Shown: positions 41,545 to 51,206, counted from the stretch's first letter. The stretch: DNA of 64,000 nt from Opitutaceae bacterium (GCA_028280945.1 JANQKV010000042.1:62001-126000), one strand, 5' to 3'. Translations and numbers: made by a program. The notes: generated by a model not told the origin, from the letters alone.

Positions 41545-42975
41545 CTAAACCTTGCCCCGTCGCTCTTCCAATTGGGTGCGGATGTCGGCCATGCGTTTGG
41601 GGGTCAGCGGGAAACGCCACAGGCCGATCATCGCCACCAGCAGTCCGCCGATGGGCACGGCCATGAACCAAATGCGGATGCCGGTCAGCGCCCCGGGAGC
41701 TTGGTCCGCCCCGAGCGTGGCATCGAAACCGGTTGATTCCAGGGCAAACCCGGACATGCCGATGCCGAGGGCCAGGCCGAGTTTCATGATCCACGTGCCG
41801 CAGGCGGCGAACGCACCTTCTCGACGCTTGTGCGATCGCAGTTCGTCGTAATCAATCACGTCGGCACCGAGGGCGCTGTAGAGCATCCAGAAGCCACCGG
41901 CGATGAATGAGATCGAACCGGCGGCCAACAACTGCAGCCACTTGATCTCCGGGTTGTAGAGGAACCATGACGAGAGGAAGACGCCGATGCCGATCGACTG
42001 CACCGCAAACATGGCTCCGCGCTTGCCAAAACGATGGGCCACTCGGTTGAAAAAGAACACGCCCAGCACTCCGATACCCATGTTGGCCAGGCCCATGGCA
42101 AAATTCCATTTGGAACCCAGCGCGACGTCACCTTCGCACACGTAGAACACGGTCAGGTAGTAGCCCAGCGAGCCAAGCATGCTGGTGCTGAGCCCATAGG
42201 CCAGGGCCATGGCGAGTTGGGCGCGGAAGGGCTGCACTTTCAGGCATTCCCAGATGGTTTCCATCAGGCTGGTGCGCTGCGTCTGCTTGACCACGAGGCG
42301 CTCGTAGTAGCGCTCCTTGACCACACAGAAGATGATTATGCCAACGACGATCATCAGCGCTCCCAACATCATCGTATAAACCCGGGCCCCCTTGAGAATG
42401 TCGGGCTCGCCGCTGCTGTCGTTGAAGATTTTCAACGTCATGAACGCCGCGGCAAAGAACATCCCGATCTCGGGCAGTTTTTGAATTGCGCCCTTGTAGG
42501 AGAACAGGCTGGTGCGCTCCTGATACGACGGGGTCAGCTCGTTGCCCAAGCTCTGGTAGGGCATGTTGAAACAACTCACGATGGTGATGAACACCCCCGA
42601 GGAAATGATCATATACCAGAAGTAGGCCTGCTCGGACCATCCGGGCTGAACCATAAACAGCATCGGCAGTCCCAGGCCGGCCAGGATCGATCCGACCAGG
42701 ATGAACGGCCGTCGTCGACCCCACCGCGAACGGGTGTTGTCGGAGACCCAGCCGAAAAACGGATCGGAGACGGCGTCGACCAGCCGGTTGATGAGCAGGG
42801 CGGTCGAGACGAGGGAAGGCGAGACGTGTAGGAAAATATTGAATACCGGCCACACCATGGTGGGGTAGAGCCAGTTGCCCCACATGTCGTTTACGGTGCC
42901 GAGACCGTAAGCGACCTTTTGTTTGGTGGGGATACGATCTTCCGGGGCGATGGGGGCGGCGTTGGGGGAAGCCAT
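41545..42975 (-). CDS. GPH-family (MelB-like) sugar/cation symporter
   Basis: The protein has 476 residues with 12 hydrophobic helices. The family motifs are clear: KVAYGLGTVNDMWGNWLYP, LLINRLVDAVSDPFFGWVSDNTRSRWGRRRPFIL (motif A region) and FNMPYQSLGNELTPSYQERTSLFSYKGAIQKL. MelB-type proteins bring in glycosides with Na+ or H+. The ribokinase cluster upstream fits a sugar. It begins 92 bases past the stop of the SdpI-like gene, on the same strand. Substrate not known. Confidence 0.92.
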   Translation of the reverse strand: MASPNAAPIAPEDRIPTKQKVAYGLGTVNDMWGNWLYPTMVWPVFNIFLHVSPSLVSTALLINRLVDAVSDPFFGWVSDNTRSRWGRRRPFILVGSILAGLGLPMLFMVQPGWSEQAYFWYMIISSGVFITIVSCFNMPYQSLGNELTPSYQERTSLFSYKGAIQKLPEIGMFFAAAFMTLKIFNDSSGEPDILKGARVYTMMLGALMIVVGIIIFCVVKERYYERLVVKQTQRTSLMETIWECLKVQPFRAQLAMALAYGLSTSMLGSLGYYLTVFYVCEGDVALGSKWNFAMGLANMGIGVLGVFFFNRVAHRFGKRGAMFAVQSIGIGVFLSSWFLYNPEIKWLQLLAAGSISFIAGGFWMLYSALGADVIDYDELRSHKRREGAFAACGTWIMKLGLALGIGMSGFALESTGFDATLGADQAPGALTGIRIWFMAVPIGGLLVAMIGLWRFPLTPKRMADIRTQLEERRGKV

Positions 42976-43066
42976 GGTGGACAGAAGCGAAGCAGTGAGC
43001 CGGTCCCTTAGCGAGCCCGCCCCAGGCCAATCCCCGGATCGTTAAACGAAGCGGGAAGGACGCTAT

Positions 43067-43405
43067 CTAGTCGCTGCGATTTCCGGCCAGGTAGGTCTGC
43101 ACACAACCGATCACCGACAGTAGTGGAGCGAGGCCGAAGAACCAGATCCAGAGTCCGGCGAGCGGCGGGAAGACCAGGCAAATGAAACCAAGCCCGGCGA
43201 TGACTGCTCCCCAAATCACAAGATAGCGGCCCCCGATGCGGTTCCAGCGATCCCAGGTTTCGTCTGATTTCATGGCGGCAGCGAAGCGCACCCCGTAGAA
43301 GTTGTTGCGTTTCACTTTTCCGCGCAGCAAGGGCAGCCCGAGCGCGACAAACAGCACCCCACACAGGATGTTGCCGAATCCAAGCCAAAGATTGAGTCCG
43401 GCCAT
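43067..43405 (-). CDS. SdpI-like small membrane protein
   Basis: The protein has 112 residues with three helices. RNNFYGVRFAAAMKSDETWDRWNRIGG matches the SdpI family (NxxYGxR... W motif), in which a membrane protein gives immunity to a toxin or acts as a sensor. It follows the 58-aa gene by 3 bases, on the same strand as the ribokinase. An actual immunity role is not supported here; no toxin gene is seen. Confidence 0.8.
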   Translation of the reverse strand: MAGLNLWLGFGNILCGVLFVALGLPLLRGKVKRNNFYGVRFAAAMKSDETWDRWNRIGGRYLVIWGAVIAGLGFICLVFPPLAGLWIWFFGLAPLLSVIGCVQTYLAGNRSD

Positions 43406-43408
43406 GGA

Positions 43409-43585
43409 TTATTGCTCGTCGGTCGACTTCAGCTTCCGCCAATGCAGGCCGAAGGAGACCGCGACGTTAATGATGCCGAGGACCACCAGGGTGATGGCCG
43501 CACCTTCTGCTCCCTGCCGGTGCAGAAAGATGCCCAGCACATTGCAAAGGAGCCCAAGAAGAAGAAAGAGCAGCCAGGATTGCAT
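43409..43585 (-). CDS. 58-residue membrane protein
   Basis: The frame MQSWLLFLLLGLLCNVLGIF continues with LHRQGAEGAAITLVVLG and ends KLKSTDEQ, 58 residues. It has two hydrophobic helices. It starts 4 bases past the ribokinase stop and ends 3 bases before the SdpI-like start; this packing supports it. No family is recognised. It would be in the ribokinase operon. Confidence 0.65.
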   Translation of the reverse strand: MQSWLLFLLLGLLCNVLGIFLHRQGAEGAAITLVVLGIINVAVSFGLHWRKLKSTDEQ

Positions 43586-43589
43586 GGGA

Positions 43590-44543
43590 TCAGGAATGTT
43601 GCTTGAGGAATCGTTTCACGGCGGTGGCCTTGGGCATGGCGGGGGCGGTGCCTGGTTTGGTCACGGCGAGGGCCGCTACGGCGCAACCATGGTGGGCGGC
43701 GGCAGCGAGGTCGCCCTCATTTTCGAGCAGCCCCGCGGCGAATCCACCGACGAACGCATCGCCCGCCCCCGTGGTGTCGACAGCCTTCACTTTGAAGGCG
43801 GGCACCTCCAGGTAGCCGTCCGCTCGTGAAATAAAGCATCCCCGCTGCCCCAGGGTCACGATCACGACCGGCACACCAAAGGTGCCGCAGAGCTGATGCA
43901 GCTTGGGTGCGGGCAGCTTGAGCAGCGTTGTCTCAGTCAGTTTCTTTTTCCCTTCGGGCCGGAGTCGATTGATCAGCTCGACGAATTCCGTCTCGTTGGG
44001 AATGAGGATGTCGACATGCTTGAGGATGGCAGGTTTGAAATCCGGTCGCATGGGCGCGGGATTGAGGATGGTGAGCGCTCCGCCCTCGCGCCCCAGCTTC
44101 ATCGCCGCGGCCGCGGCGGTTAGGTTGGCCTCGAGCTGGGTGATCACGATTTCAGCCTCGCGGATCGACTTCGCCGGCAGGTCGTTTTTTGACAGTCGTG
44201 CGTTGGCCGAAAGTGAGACGAGGATTTGGTTCTGCCCTTCGGCATTGACCAGAATGGCCGCCGAGCCGGTGGGGTGCCGTTCCTTGACCGCCCATTTTGC
44301 TCCGATGCCCTCGCTTTTGTAGAACGCCCTGGCGTCGCGCCCGAAAGCGTCGTTGCCGATGGCGCCCACGTAAAGGGTGGGGGCGCCGGCGCGACCGGCC
44401 GCGACGGCTTGATTTGAGCCTTTGCCCCCCGGGCCGGCCATCGACGTGGCCATGAGGGTTTCGCCGGGGCGGGGAAAGACATCACAGCTGAAGCAGAGGT
44501 CCTGCACGAAGCTGCCGACAACAACGACTTGGGAAGAAGGCAT
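43590..44543 (-). CDS. rbsK: Ribokinase (PfkB family)
   Basis: The protein has 317 residues and would phosphorylate ribose at C5. GPGGKGSNQAVAAGRAG (about 38-54) is PfkB signature 1, and DTTGAGDAFVGGFAAGLL (about 263) is signature 2 with the catalytic Asp. The C-terminal ATP site fits. Other PfkB sugars cannot be excluded. It begins a short cluster with the two small membrane proteins and is followed by the symporter. Confidence 0.9.
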   Translation of the reverse strand: MPSSQVVVVGSFVQDLCFSCDVFPRPGETLMATSMAGPGGKGSNQAVAAGRAGAPTLYVGAIGNDAFGRDARAFYKSEGIGAKWAVKERHPTGSAAILVNAEGQNQILVSLSANARLSKNDLPAKSIREAEIVITQLEANLTAAAAAMKLGREGGALTILNPAPMRPDFKPAILKHVDILIPNETEFVELINRLRPEGKKKLTETTLLKLPAPKLHQLCGTFGVPVVIVTLGQRGCFISRADGYLEVPAFKVKAVDTTGAGDAFVGGFAAGLLENEGDLAAAAHHGCAVAALAVTKPGTAPAMPKATAVKRFLKQHS

Positions 44544-44625
44544 GGAGAGAAACTAGATAAGAAGGCTGAAGTAAAAAGTCAGAAGTGAATGCCGGTATCC
44601 CGAGGGGGGAATCGATTTTGGGGGC

Positions 44626-45630
44626 TTAAGGAATGAGCAACAGTTTCCCCTGCACGTGCCGTGCCTCGAGTTCAGCGTGTGCCCGGGCGGCTTCCGCCAA
44701 GGGAAAACGCCCGGCGATGCGGGGGACTATCACCCCTTCTCTGATCCCACGGAACAGGTGATCGGCATGTCGTCGCCGTTGTTCCGCAGTTTCCGTATAG
44801 TGACTGGCCGCCGCCCAAATCAGCGAGAGCGATCCGCGACCACTCCCGGCCGTGATGCCCGAGAGTCGATTGACGTCAAATGGCGGCACGGGACCACTGG
44901 TTTGCCCATACAATACGACGGTTCCGCGCTTTCGGACGGCGGCGACACTGGTGTCGAACGTGGCTCGGCCAACTCCATCGTAGGCCACGTGCACCCCTTC
45001 GCCATCAGTGAGGATATCGATGCTTTCCCTCTCTTCGTCCTGGCCGTAGGTGAGCACGTGATCCGCCCCGCACGCGCGGGCGAATTGCGCTTTCGCTGGG
45101 GTTGAAACCATGCCGATAACCCGTGCTCCAAGCTGTTTGGCGATTTGCACCAGCATGCTGCCAACTCCGCCGGAGGCGGCGTGCACCAGCACCCATTCAC
45201 CGGCGGCGAGGGGATAAACTTCGCGAGTGAACAACGCAGCCGTGGTGCCCTGCAGCAGCGATGCCGCTGCCATTTCACTGGAAATGTCATCCGGGATGCC
45301 CACCAGCTGATCGGCGGAAACGACCAGGCGCTGGGAGTATATCCCGGGCATGCAGCCAAAGATCCCGACTCGATCACCCACCTTAAAATCCAACACTCCG
45401 GATCCTGTTGCTTCAATCACGCCGACCGCCTCGATACCCGGCGTGAAGGGCGGATCCAACGGGTAATAGCCTCCCATCCGGTGTTGCACATCGACGAAGT
45501 TCACTCCGATGGCTTCGTTTCTCACCAGCACCTCTGTTTCTCCCGGATCGTCGAGTGTAACCGTGGCCATCTCCAGCTGACGCGGTCCACCGTGAGCTCG
45601 GACAACAATGCGAGGGGTGGATTGGCTCAT
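44626..45630 (-). CDS. Quinone oxidoreductase (zinc-free MDR family)
   Basis: The protein has 334 residues (335 if the ATG at 45633 is used). VLVRNEAIGVNFVDVQHRMGGYY is the QOR family segment; zinc ligands are absent. HAASGGVGSMLVQIAKQLGARVIG (about 148) binds NADPH, with the rest matching QorA-type proteins (LLQGTTAALF). It reduces quinones or enones with NADPH in the cytoplasm. It lies upstream of the ribokinase on the same strand, 82 bases apart, and is divergent from the LytS-type kinase across 174 bases. Confidence 0.92.
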   Translation of the reverse strand: MSQSTPRIVVRAHGGPRQLEMATVTLDDPGETEVLVRNEAIGVNFVDVQHRMGGYYPLDPPFTPGIEAVGVIEATGSGVLDFKVGDRVGIFGCMPGIYSQRLVVSADQLVGIPDDISSEMAAASLLQGTTAALFTREVYPLAAGEWVLVHAASGGVGSMLVQIAKQLGARVIGMVSTPAKAQFARACGADHVLTYGQDEERESIDILTDGEGVHVAYDGVGRATFDTSVAAVRKRGTVVLYGQTSGPVPPFDVNRLSGITAGSGRGSLSLIWAAASHYTETAEQRRRHADHLFRGIREGVIVPRIAGRFPLAEAARAHAELEARHVQGKLLLIP

Positions 45631-45804
45631 CATTCCCGACCTAAACGCCATCACCTCAGAATCACAACATCGTTGCCGAACCGGTGGTTTTGCTGGTGCA
45701 GGAGTTTGCTCGGTCGGCCCGGGATGGAGCCAGGGGAAGCGTTTGCCCGCTCGTCCCGCGTCAGTTGCCGTTTGTCCAAAGTTTGTCCGTTCGGAGGGAA
45801 CTTG

Positions 45805-47025
45805 GTGTATGTTGGCAGCGTGAACGACTCTCAGCCCCCATTCCAGGACGCCACCGCCGAGGCCAAACGTCAGCGAGCGAAGGATCGTCTCTACGTGCTG
45901 TGCCAACTTCTCGGATGGGGAGCTTTCGTTTCCCTTCAGCTCGTCTTCGTTTTGCTGCTTCGGGACAGCAGCGAAGTGAGTTATTCCAGCATGGACATGG
46001 TCCACTTGGTGGCGATTGGTCTGCAAGGTTTGCTGGTTTCCCACTTTTCCCGCCCGTATGTACATCGATGGGGGCTGAAAAACATGGGTTGGAAACGGTT
46101 GGCGCCTCGCATCCTGGGCCTGGCGCTGGTCCTCTCCATCGTATGGACAATCATAAGCTACGGCTGGCACTACGGGATACTGCGGGAGACTTACCCCGAT
46201 AAGCTGAACCCGTTTGTGCTCATGGGCATCAGCATTTTCAACGGGACACTCATCTACCTCACTTGGTTTGTAATCTACTTCGCCTACCATGTCTTTGACC
46301 GTTTCAATCGTTCCGAGCTTGAACGGCTGCGGCTGGCTGCGGTGGTCAAGGATGCCGAGCTGCGGGCTCTGAAATCCCAGGTCAATCCACACTTCATTTT
46401 CAACTCTCTCAACAGTGTCCGTGCCCTGATTGATGAGGATCCTCAGCGTGCCCGCAGCGCGGTCACCCAGCTCGCCAACATGCTGCGCTATTCGCTCCAG
46501 TCAGGCATGAAGGGAACCGTGTCCTTTGAGGACGAACTGGCGGTTGTGAACGACTACTTGGCGCTGGAGCAGGTGCGCCACGAGGAGCGCCTTCGTTTGA
46601 AGCTGAATATCTCGCCTTCAGCGCTGCACCGCATGATTCCTCCCATGCTGTTGCAGACCTTGGTCGAAAACGCTGTCAAATATGGGATTTCAACCCGGCC
46701 AGAAGGAGGTGAGATCGCGATTGATGCCACCATCGAAGAAAATGACTTGGTTATCGACGTGCGTAATCCTGGACACCTTAAGAACCGGCCTCAAAAAGAT
46801 GCGGCGGAGGGGCGTTCCACTGGGGTGGGTCTGCGCAACGCGCTCGATCGCCTACATCTGTTGTGTGGGGGCACGGCCCGCATCTACTTGGTTCAATCCG
46901 GCCCCAACGAGGTGACGGCCACCGTGGTGATTCCGGAAGCTCGCATCACCGAGCCCCCGCCAACCTCACCCAGCTCCCGCTCCTTGCCCGCCCGCGGCAG
47001 CCTCAACCCTGCCGTTTCCCCATGA
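45805..47025 (+). CDS. LytS/YehU-type membrane histidine kinase
   Basis: The protein has 406 residues if started at GTG 45805, preceded by GGAGGG (45793-45798) at a 6-base spacing; a GTG at 45820 is an alternative. Four helices (about 25-165) precede a coiled coil and the His_kinase domain: LKSQVNPHFIFNSLNSVRALI carries the phosphorylated His. TLVENAVKYGI and GVGLRNALDRL are the N and G boxes. Its stop overlaps the LytTR regulator start by 4 bases. It controls the ABC exporter genes downstream (inference from the operon). Confidence 0.88.
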   Translation: MYVGSVNDSQPPFQDATAEAKRQRAKDRLYVLCQLLGWGAFVSLQLVFVLLLRDSSEVSYSSMDMVHLVAIGLQGLLVSHFSRPYVHRWGLKNMGWKRLAPRILGLALVLSIVWTIISYGWHYGILRETYPDKLNPFVLMGISIFNGTLIYLTWFVIYFAYHVFDRFNRSELERLRLAAVVKDAELRALKSQVNPHFIFNSLNSVRALIDEDPQRARSAVTQLANMLRYSLQSGMKGTVSFEDELAVVNDYLALEQVRHEERLRLKLNISPSALHRMIPPMLLQTLVENAVKYGISTRPEGGEIAIDATIEENDLVIDVRNPGHLKNRPQKDAAEGRSTGVGLRNALDRLHLLCGGTARIYLVQSGPNEVTATVVIPEARITEPPPTSPSSRSLPARGSLNPAVSP

Positions 47026-47741
47026 AAGCCCTGTTGATTGACGACGAACGCCTGGCACGCGGCGAGTTGCGCCGACTTCTCGCGGACCAAAAGCAAGTCG
47101 AGATTGTTGGTGAAGCCGGCAATGCCGATGAGGCGCGCCAGCAGCTCAAGAAGTTGAAGCCGGATTTGCTCTTCCTTGATGTGCAGATGCCGGGCGAGAC
47201 CGGGCTGGATTTTTTGGAGACACTCGAGCCGCCCGCCCCGATGGTTATCTTCACCACCGCTTACGACGAGTTCGCGGTCAAAGCCTTTGAGCTCAACGCC
47301 CTCGATTACTTGCTCAAACCAGTCGACCCCGCGCGCCTGCAGGCGGCGTTGGATCGCCTCTCGGTGCGAGTTGGTCAACCCGCCCCCGAGACCCGGCCCG
47401 AGGTGCTGCACCCTGAGGACAAGGTTTTCGTGCGCGAGGGTGACAACTGCTGGTTTGTCGAGGTGAAGCGCATTCGCTTGCTGGAAAGCGAGGGCAACTA
47501 CACTCGGGTGCATTTCGACGATGCCCAACCGCAGCTCTTTCGGTCACTCAACGCGATGGAAGCCCGCCTCGATCCCAAATACTTCTTTCGCGCCAATCGC
47601 CGCCAGATGATCAACCTCGAGTGGATCGAGAAGATCGAACCGTGGTTCAGTGGCGGTTTGCTGGTGGAGCTCAAGGGCGGTGCCAAAGTCGAGCTCAGCC
47701 GGCGCCAGGCCCAGGCCTTCCGCGAGCGCATGAGCCTCTGA
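47022..47741 (+). CDS. LytTR-family response regulator
   Basis: The protein has 239 residues. The receiver (1-115) has D8-D9 (DDE), D53 (LFLDVQMP) and K99 (LLKPVDP). The LytTR DNA-binding domain (about 130-235) contains FVREGDNCWFVEVKRIRLLESEGNYTRVHF and FFRANRRQMINLEWIEKIEPW. It pairs with the kinase and is probably the regulator of the NatAB-like operon 19 bases downstream. Start at 47022 fits the overlap. Confidence 0.93.
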   Translation: MKALLIDDERLARGELRRLLADQKQVEIVGEAGNADEARQQLKKLKPDLLFLDVQMPGETGLDFLETLEPPAPMVIFTTAYDEFAVKAFELNALDYLLKPVDPARLQAALDRLSVRVGQPAPETRPEVLHPEDKVFVREGDNCWFVEVKRIRLLESEGNYTRVHFDDAQPQLFRSLNAMEARLDPKYFFRANRRQMINLEWIEKIEPWFSGGLLVELKGGAKVELSRRQAQAFRERMSL

Positions 47742-47760
47742 CCCTCAACTCATTTCTCCC

Positions 47761-48540
47761 ATGATTGAAGCGATCAACCTTACCAAGACGTTCAAGGATA
47801 AGAAGCGTGGACTGGTGCGCGCCGTGAATGACGTCTCGTTCCGCTGCGAACCCGGCCAAATCTATGGCCTGCTCGGAGCCAACGGCGCAGGCAAGACCAC
47901 CGCCCTGCGCATGCTGGCTACGCTCCTGAAACCGGTCAGTGGCACGGCCAAGGTCGCCGGCTTTGATGTGGTGTCCGAAAGTCAGGCTGTTCGCGCCGAG
48001 GTCGGCTTCTTGGCCGCCAGCACCGCGCTCTACGGCCGCCTGACCGCTCGCGAGATGGTTGCCTACTTCGGCCGCCTCAACGGCATGGATGACGCCGGCA
48101 TTAGATCCCGGATTCAACAGCTCGCCGACCAACTCGATATGCATGAATTCCTCGATCGGCGCACCGACAAGTTTTCCACGGGCATGAAGCAGAAGACCTC
48201 GATCGCCCGCACGCTGGTGCACGATCCGGCGGTGATGATTTTCGACGAACCCACACTTGGCCTCGATGTGATGACTTCCCGGGCGATCGTGAAGTTTGTC
48301 CGCCAATGCCGCGACGAGGGGAAGACCGTGATCTATTCCTCCCATGTCATGAGCGAGATTGAAAAACTCTGCGATCGCATCGGCATCATCCACGACGGCG
48401 AGCTTGTCGCCGAAGGCACGCTCCCGAGCCTGCAGCAGCAATACGGCGAGACCGAGATGGAAGAGATTTTTGTGAAAGCCGTCGGTGGTGAAGCCGCCCT
48501 CGTCAAAGCGCTTGAGGAACAGGAATCCCTCGAGAAGTAA
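47761..48540 (+). CDS. natA: ABC exporter ATP-binding protein, NatA-like
   Basis: The protein has 259 residues. Walker [14 protein letters not shown] (about 40), signature [15 protein letters not shown] (about 140), Walker [13 protein letters not shown] (about 157). NatA-type ATPases pair with an ABC-2 permease such as NatB, which drives Na+ (and other) efflux in Bacillus. The gene lies between the LytTR regulator and the permease in one run, the same arrangement as the natKR-natAB type. The cargo here is not proven. Confidence 0.9.
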   Translation: MIEAINLTKTFKDKKRGLVRAVNDVSFRCEPGQIYGLLGANGAGKTTALRMLATLLKPVSGTAKVAGFDVVSESQAVRAEVGFLAASTALYGRLTAREMVAYFGRLNGMDDAGIRSRIQQLADQLDMHEFLDRRTDKFSTGMKQKTSIARTLVHDPAVMIFDEPTLGLDVMTSRAIVKFVRQCRDEGKTVIYSSHVMSEIEKLCDRIGIIHDGELVAEGTLPSLQQQYGETEMEEIFVKAVGGEAALVKALEEQESLEK

Positions 48541-48559
48541 ACCTCCCCCTGAGACGACC

Positions 48560-49783
48560 ATGAATTGGCAAGCCATCCAGACGATTTACCTCAAGGAGCT
48601 CACCGACACGCTCCGCGACAAACGCACCCTCATTACCACCTTTCTTATCCCGGCGCTCGTGATTCCGGGGATTATCTTCGGCGCGGGGTTTGTAATGACC
48701 AAGATCATCACCAAAGCGGAGACCGAGGCCTCCACCGTGATGATCATTGGGGCGGACAACGCACCCGACCTCGTCGAGCAACTCAAGGGGAACGCGGAGT
48801 TTGAAATCGTGCCTGAAACGGACGACTTCAAGGACCGCATCTCCCACAAGGAAATCCGTGTCGCGGTGGAGATTCCCGAAGGATTCACCGACAGCATTGC
48901 ATCGGACACCGCGCCCGACGTGACGATCTACCATTACCAAGGGGAGATGAAATCAAACATGGGTCGGAACGAAGTGCGGTCCTTCCTTGGCGACTATCGT
49001 GAAGGCGTGGTCGAGGCCGGCCTGGAGGAGCGAGGACTTCCCAAGACGATTGCCCAGCCGTTCAACGTGAAGAGTGAGAACGTGGCTCCGCCGGAGAAGG
49101 TCGGTGGCAATGCCTTTGGCGGATTCATCCCTTACATCGTGGTCATCCTGTGCATGACCGGGGCGATGTACCCGGCGATGGATTTGACGGCGGGCGAAAA
49201 GGAACGCGGCACGATGGAGACGCTGCTCTGCAGTCCGGTGAATCGTCTCAACATTGTGCTCGGCAAGTTTCTCATGACCCTCTCCGCGTCGATTGCGACG
49301 ATGGCCTTATCGCTCGTTATGTTTGTGGTGAGCGCGGTGGGAGCGGGAAAATTCTTCGCCGGCCAAGGCGGCGGCGGTGGAGCCGGCGGCGATGGCGGAG
49401 GGTTTGTGATGCTGATCGATCCCTGGGGCATGGTGGGCGTATTCGGTATGGTCGCTCCGGTGGCGGTTCTCTTTTCGGCCGGACTGCTGGCGGTTTCTCT
49501 GTTCGCCAAGAGCTTCAAGGAAGCGCAGAGTTACGTTTCCCCGCTGATGATTGTGGTCATCCTGCCGGCGGTCATGGGGACGTTGCCGGGCATCGAGTTG
49601 ACCTGGACCACGGCATTGGTGCCGATCACCAGCTTGAGTCTTGTTTGCAAGGAGATGCTTTCCGGAGTGTGGAACTGGCACTTTATCGTCCTGGTTTTCA
49701 GTTCCCAGGTCTTCTATGCCGCGATCGCCTTGTGGTTGTGCGTCAAGATGTTCGAGCGCGAAAGCGTGCTCTTCCGCGCGTAG
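48560..49783 (+). CDS. natB: ABC-2 permease, NatB-like
   Basis: The protein has 407 residues. IYLKELTDTLRDKRTLITTFLIPALVI is the N-terminal helix typical of NatB, followed by a large extracellular loop (about 50-195) and five more helices. FIPYIVVILCMTGAMYPAMDLTAGEKERGTMETLLCSPV is the ABC-2 signature region. A Gly-rich insert (GQGGGGGAGGDGGG, about 272) sits in a loop and is unusual. It starts 20 bases past natA, in the same operon. Confidence 0.88.
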   Translation: MNWQAIQTIYLKELTDTLRDKRTLITTFLIPALVIPGIIFGAGFVMTKIITKAETEASTVMIIGADNAPDLVEQLKGNAEFEIVPETDDFKDRISHKEIRVAVEIPEGFTDSIASDTAPDVTIYHYQGEMKSNMGRNEVRSFLGDYREGVVEAGLEERGLPKTIAQPFNVKSENVAPPEKVGGNAFGGFIPYIVVILCMTGAMYPAMDLTAGEKERGTMETLLCSPVNRLNIVLGKFLMTLSASIATMALSLVMFVVSAVGAGKFFAGQGGGGGAGGDGGGFVMLIDPWGMVGVFGMVAPVAVLFSAGLLAVSLFAKSFKEAQSYVSPLMIVVILPAVMGTLPGIELTWTTALVPITSLSLVCKEMLSGVWNWHFIVLVFSSQVFYAAIALWLCVKMFERESVLFRA

Positions 49784-49930
49784 CCCTGGGCTGGATGGCT
49801 ACTGGGGTTCGTTAATAAATCGTAAAGGAAAATTTCGTAAACACATAGTAAATAGGTGGTTATGATCACGTTTGATATGGCGTAAGTGAGGAGGAGGCGT
49901 AGGGTCGGCAGCGTGGAACCTATCGCCGAT

Positions 49931-51019
49931 ATGAAGACTCCCCAACGCGTATTGCTTGCGCATGCCGATGCGCACACGCGCCGAATGCTCACCATGTTGC
50001 TCGCTGAGGCCGGCTTGGGCGTTCATGCGATTGAACCCGCGCCACACGTTGTGGAGCGGTTGCGAGGAGAACCCTTTGCATTGGCCTTGATCGGTCACGT
50101 CGAAGTTACCGATGACATTTTTTCGATCTGTCCCGTGCTGCGGGATGCCCAGCCGGATTTGCCCATTGTGATGCTTTTGCCGGAGTTGAATCTGCCCCAG
50201 ATCGTGCAGGGCATCCGCCATGGCCTGACCGATGTCCTGCCGCTGCGCACCGATCCAAAACCCTTGTTGCGCCGTATCCAAAACTTGTTAGGCATGGAAG
50301 TGGAGGGTGAACCCACGGCCGCCGAATTAGCCGAAGTCGAAGCCACGTTGGCGCAGCTCGATCCTGAGTCCGCCGTGCCTGCGGCCGACCCGGAAACCCT
50401 GGCCCAACGGGAGCGCCTGTGGCGCGGTTTGCGCGAGTTGCATGTCGAGCGTGAACTCATTCAGGCAGCGCAGGCGGGGATAGACGAAAAGGCGCGGATT
50501 CTCCGGGTCGAACGCGAGGATCTTCGCCGCGAGCGCAAGACCTTTGCCGCGGAGTTGGCGGAAGTGAAATCCGAGGAGGATGATCTTGATCGCGAGTGGC
50601 AACGCCTGCGCGAAGAACAGGATCTCCTGCAGAACGAGAAAAAGGGACTCGCCCAAGTCGAAGCGGACCTCCGCCGCCGCGAGCAGACTTTGACTGAGTC
50701 AGTGCCTCCGATGTCATTTAAACATGCTGGATCTTCCCGCGAACTCGAATACGAGTGGGATCGGCTTGACCGGGCCAAGGCGGCTTTTCAAGCCGAGCAG
50801 GCGCTCTTTCGTGATGAACGCATGGTCCTCACGGACCTGGACCGCCAGATTCGGCAAAAGGAAGCGCGCATGCGTGATCTGACGGAGCAGATCGACGACC
50901 TGGATCGGCGTCGCCGCGGTTTGCCGCTACCGCCGCCCAAGGCTTTCGCCAAACCTGCCATGGTCACGGGAGTCGGCCGCAAGCCTGGGATTTTCAAGAG
51001 CCTGCTCGGGCGAAGCTGA
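49931..51019 (+). CDS. Pseudo-receiver domain with long coiled coil
   Basis: The protein has 362 residues. The first ~115 look like a receiver fold (VLLAHADAHTRRMLTMLLAEAGLGVHAIE, ending NLLG), but the phosphoacceptor Asp is missing (ALALIGHVEVTDD where LDxxMP is expected) and the acidic pocket is weakened. About 150-310 is coiled coil (Arg/Glu/Leu-rich heptads with RREQ and DLDRQIRQKEARMRDL). A basic C-terminal tail follows. Such proteins often act as scaffolds. Start at 49931 follows a 147-base gap from natB. Confidence 0.75.
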   Translation: MKTPQRVLLAHADAHTRRMLTMLLAEAGLGVHAIEPAPHVVERLRGEPFALALIGHVEVTDDIFSICPVLRDAQPDLPIVMLLPELNLPQIVQGIRHGLTDVLPLRTDPKPLLRRIQNLLGMEVEGEPTAAELAEVEATLAQLDPESAVPAADPETLAQRERLWRGLRELHVERELIQAAQAGIDEKARILRVEREDLRRERKTFAAELAEVKSEEDDLDREWQRLREEQDLLQNEKKGLAQVEADLRRREQTLTESVPPMSFKHAGSSRELEYEWDRLDRAKAAFQAEQALFRDERMVLTDLDRQIRQKEARMRDLTEQIDDLDRRRRGLPLPPPKAFAKPAMVTGVGRKPGIFKSLLGRS

Positions 51020-51064
51020 CCGGCTCTCTTCAATTGTTGGTCCGAGTGGTGGATCAACTTACCG

Positions 51065-51100
51065 GACCGGCGCCGTGGTGATTAGGACACGGCGCCGGTC
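51065..51100. repeat. 36-base hairpin element, copy 1
   Basis: gaccggcgccgtg and its perfect complement flank a 10-base loop gtgattagga. It lies in the convergent region between the pseudo-receiver gene and recD2. Copy 2 has the same loop bases except one, and stem changes are compensated. No T run follows on the plus strand, so it is not a classic terminator for the gene on the left. Confidence 0.85.
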
Positions 51101-51183
51101 TCCCGGAGAAGTAAGCCAAGGCTCCAATGTCCAAAGATTAATGATATCTTAATCAATGATATGGTTTGATGGGTTGGCTCGAC

Positions 51184-51206
51184 GGAAATGCTTCGCCAGC
51201 ATTTCC
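51184..51206. repeat. 8-base perfect hairpin between the paired elements
   Basis: GGAAATGC (51184-51191) and GCATTTCC (51199-51206) pair around a 7-base loop ttcgcca. A weaker repeat, gattaa/ttaatc, lies at 51136-51154. Both are between the two 36-base elements. Confidence 0.6.
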
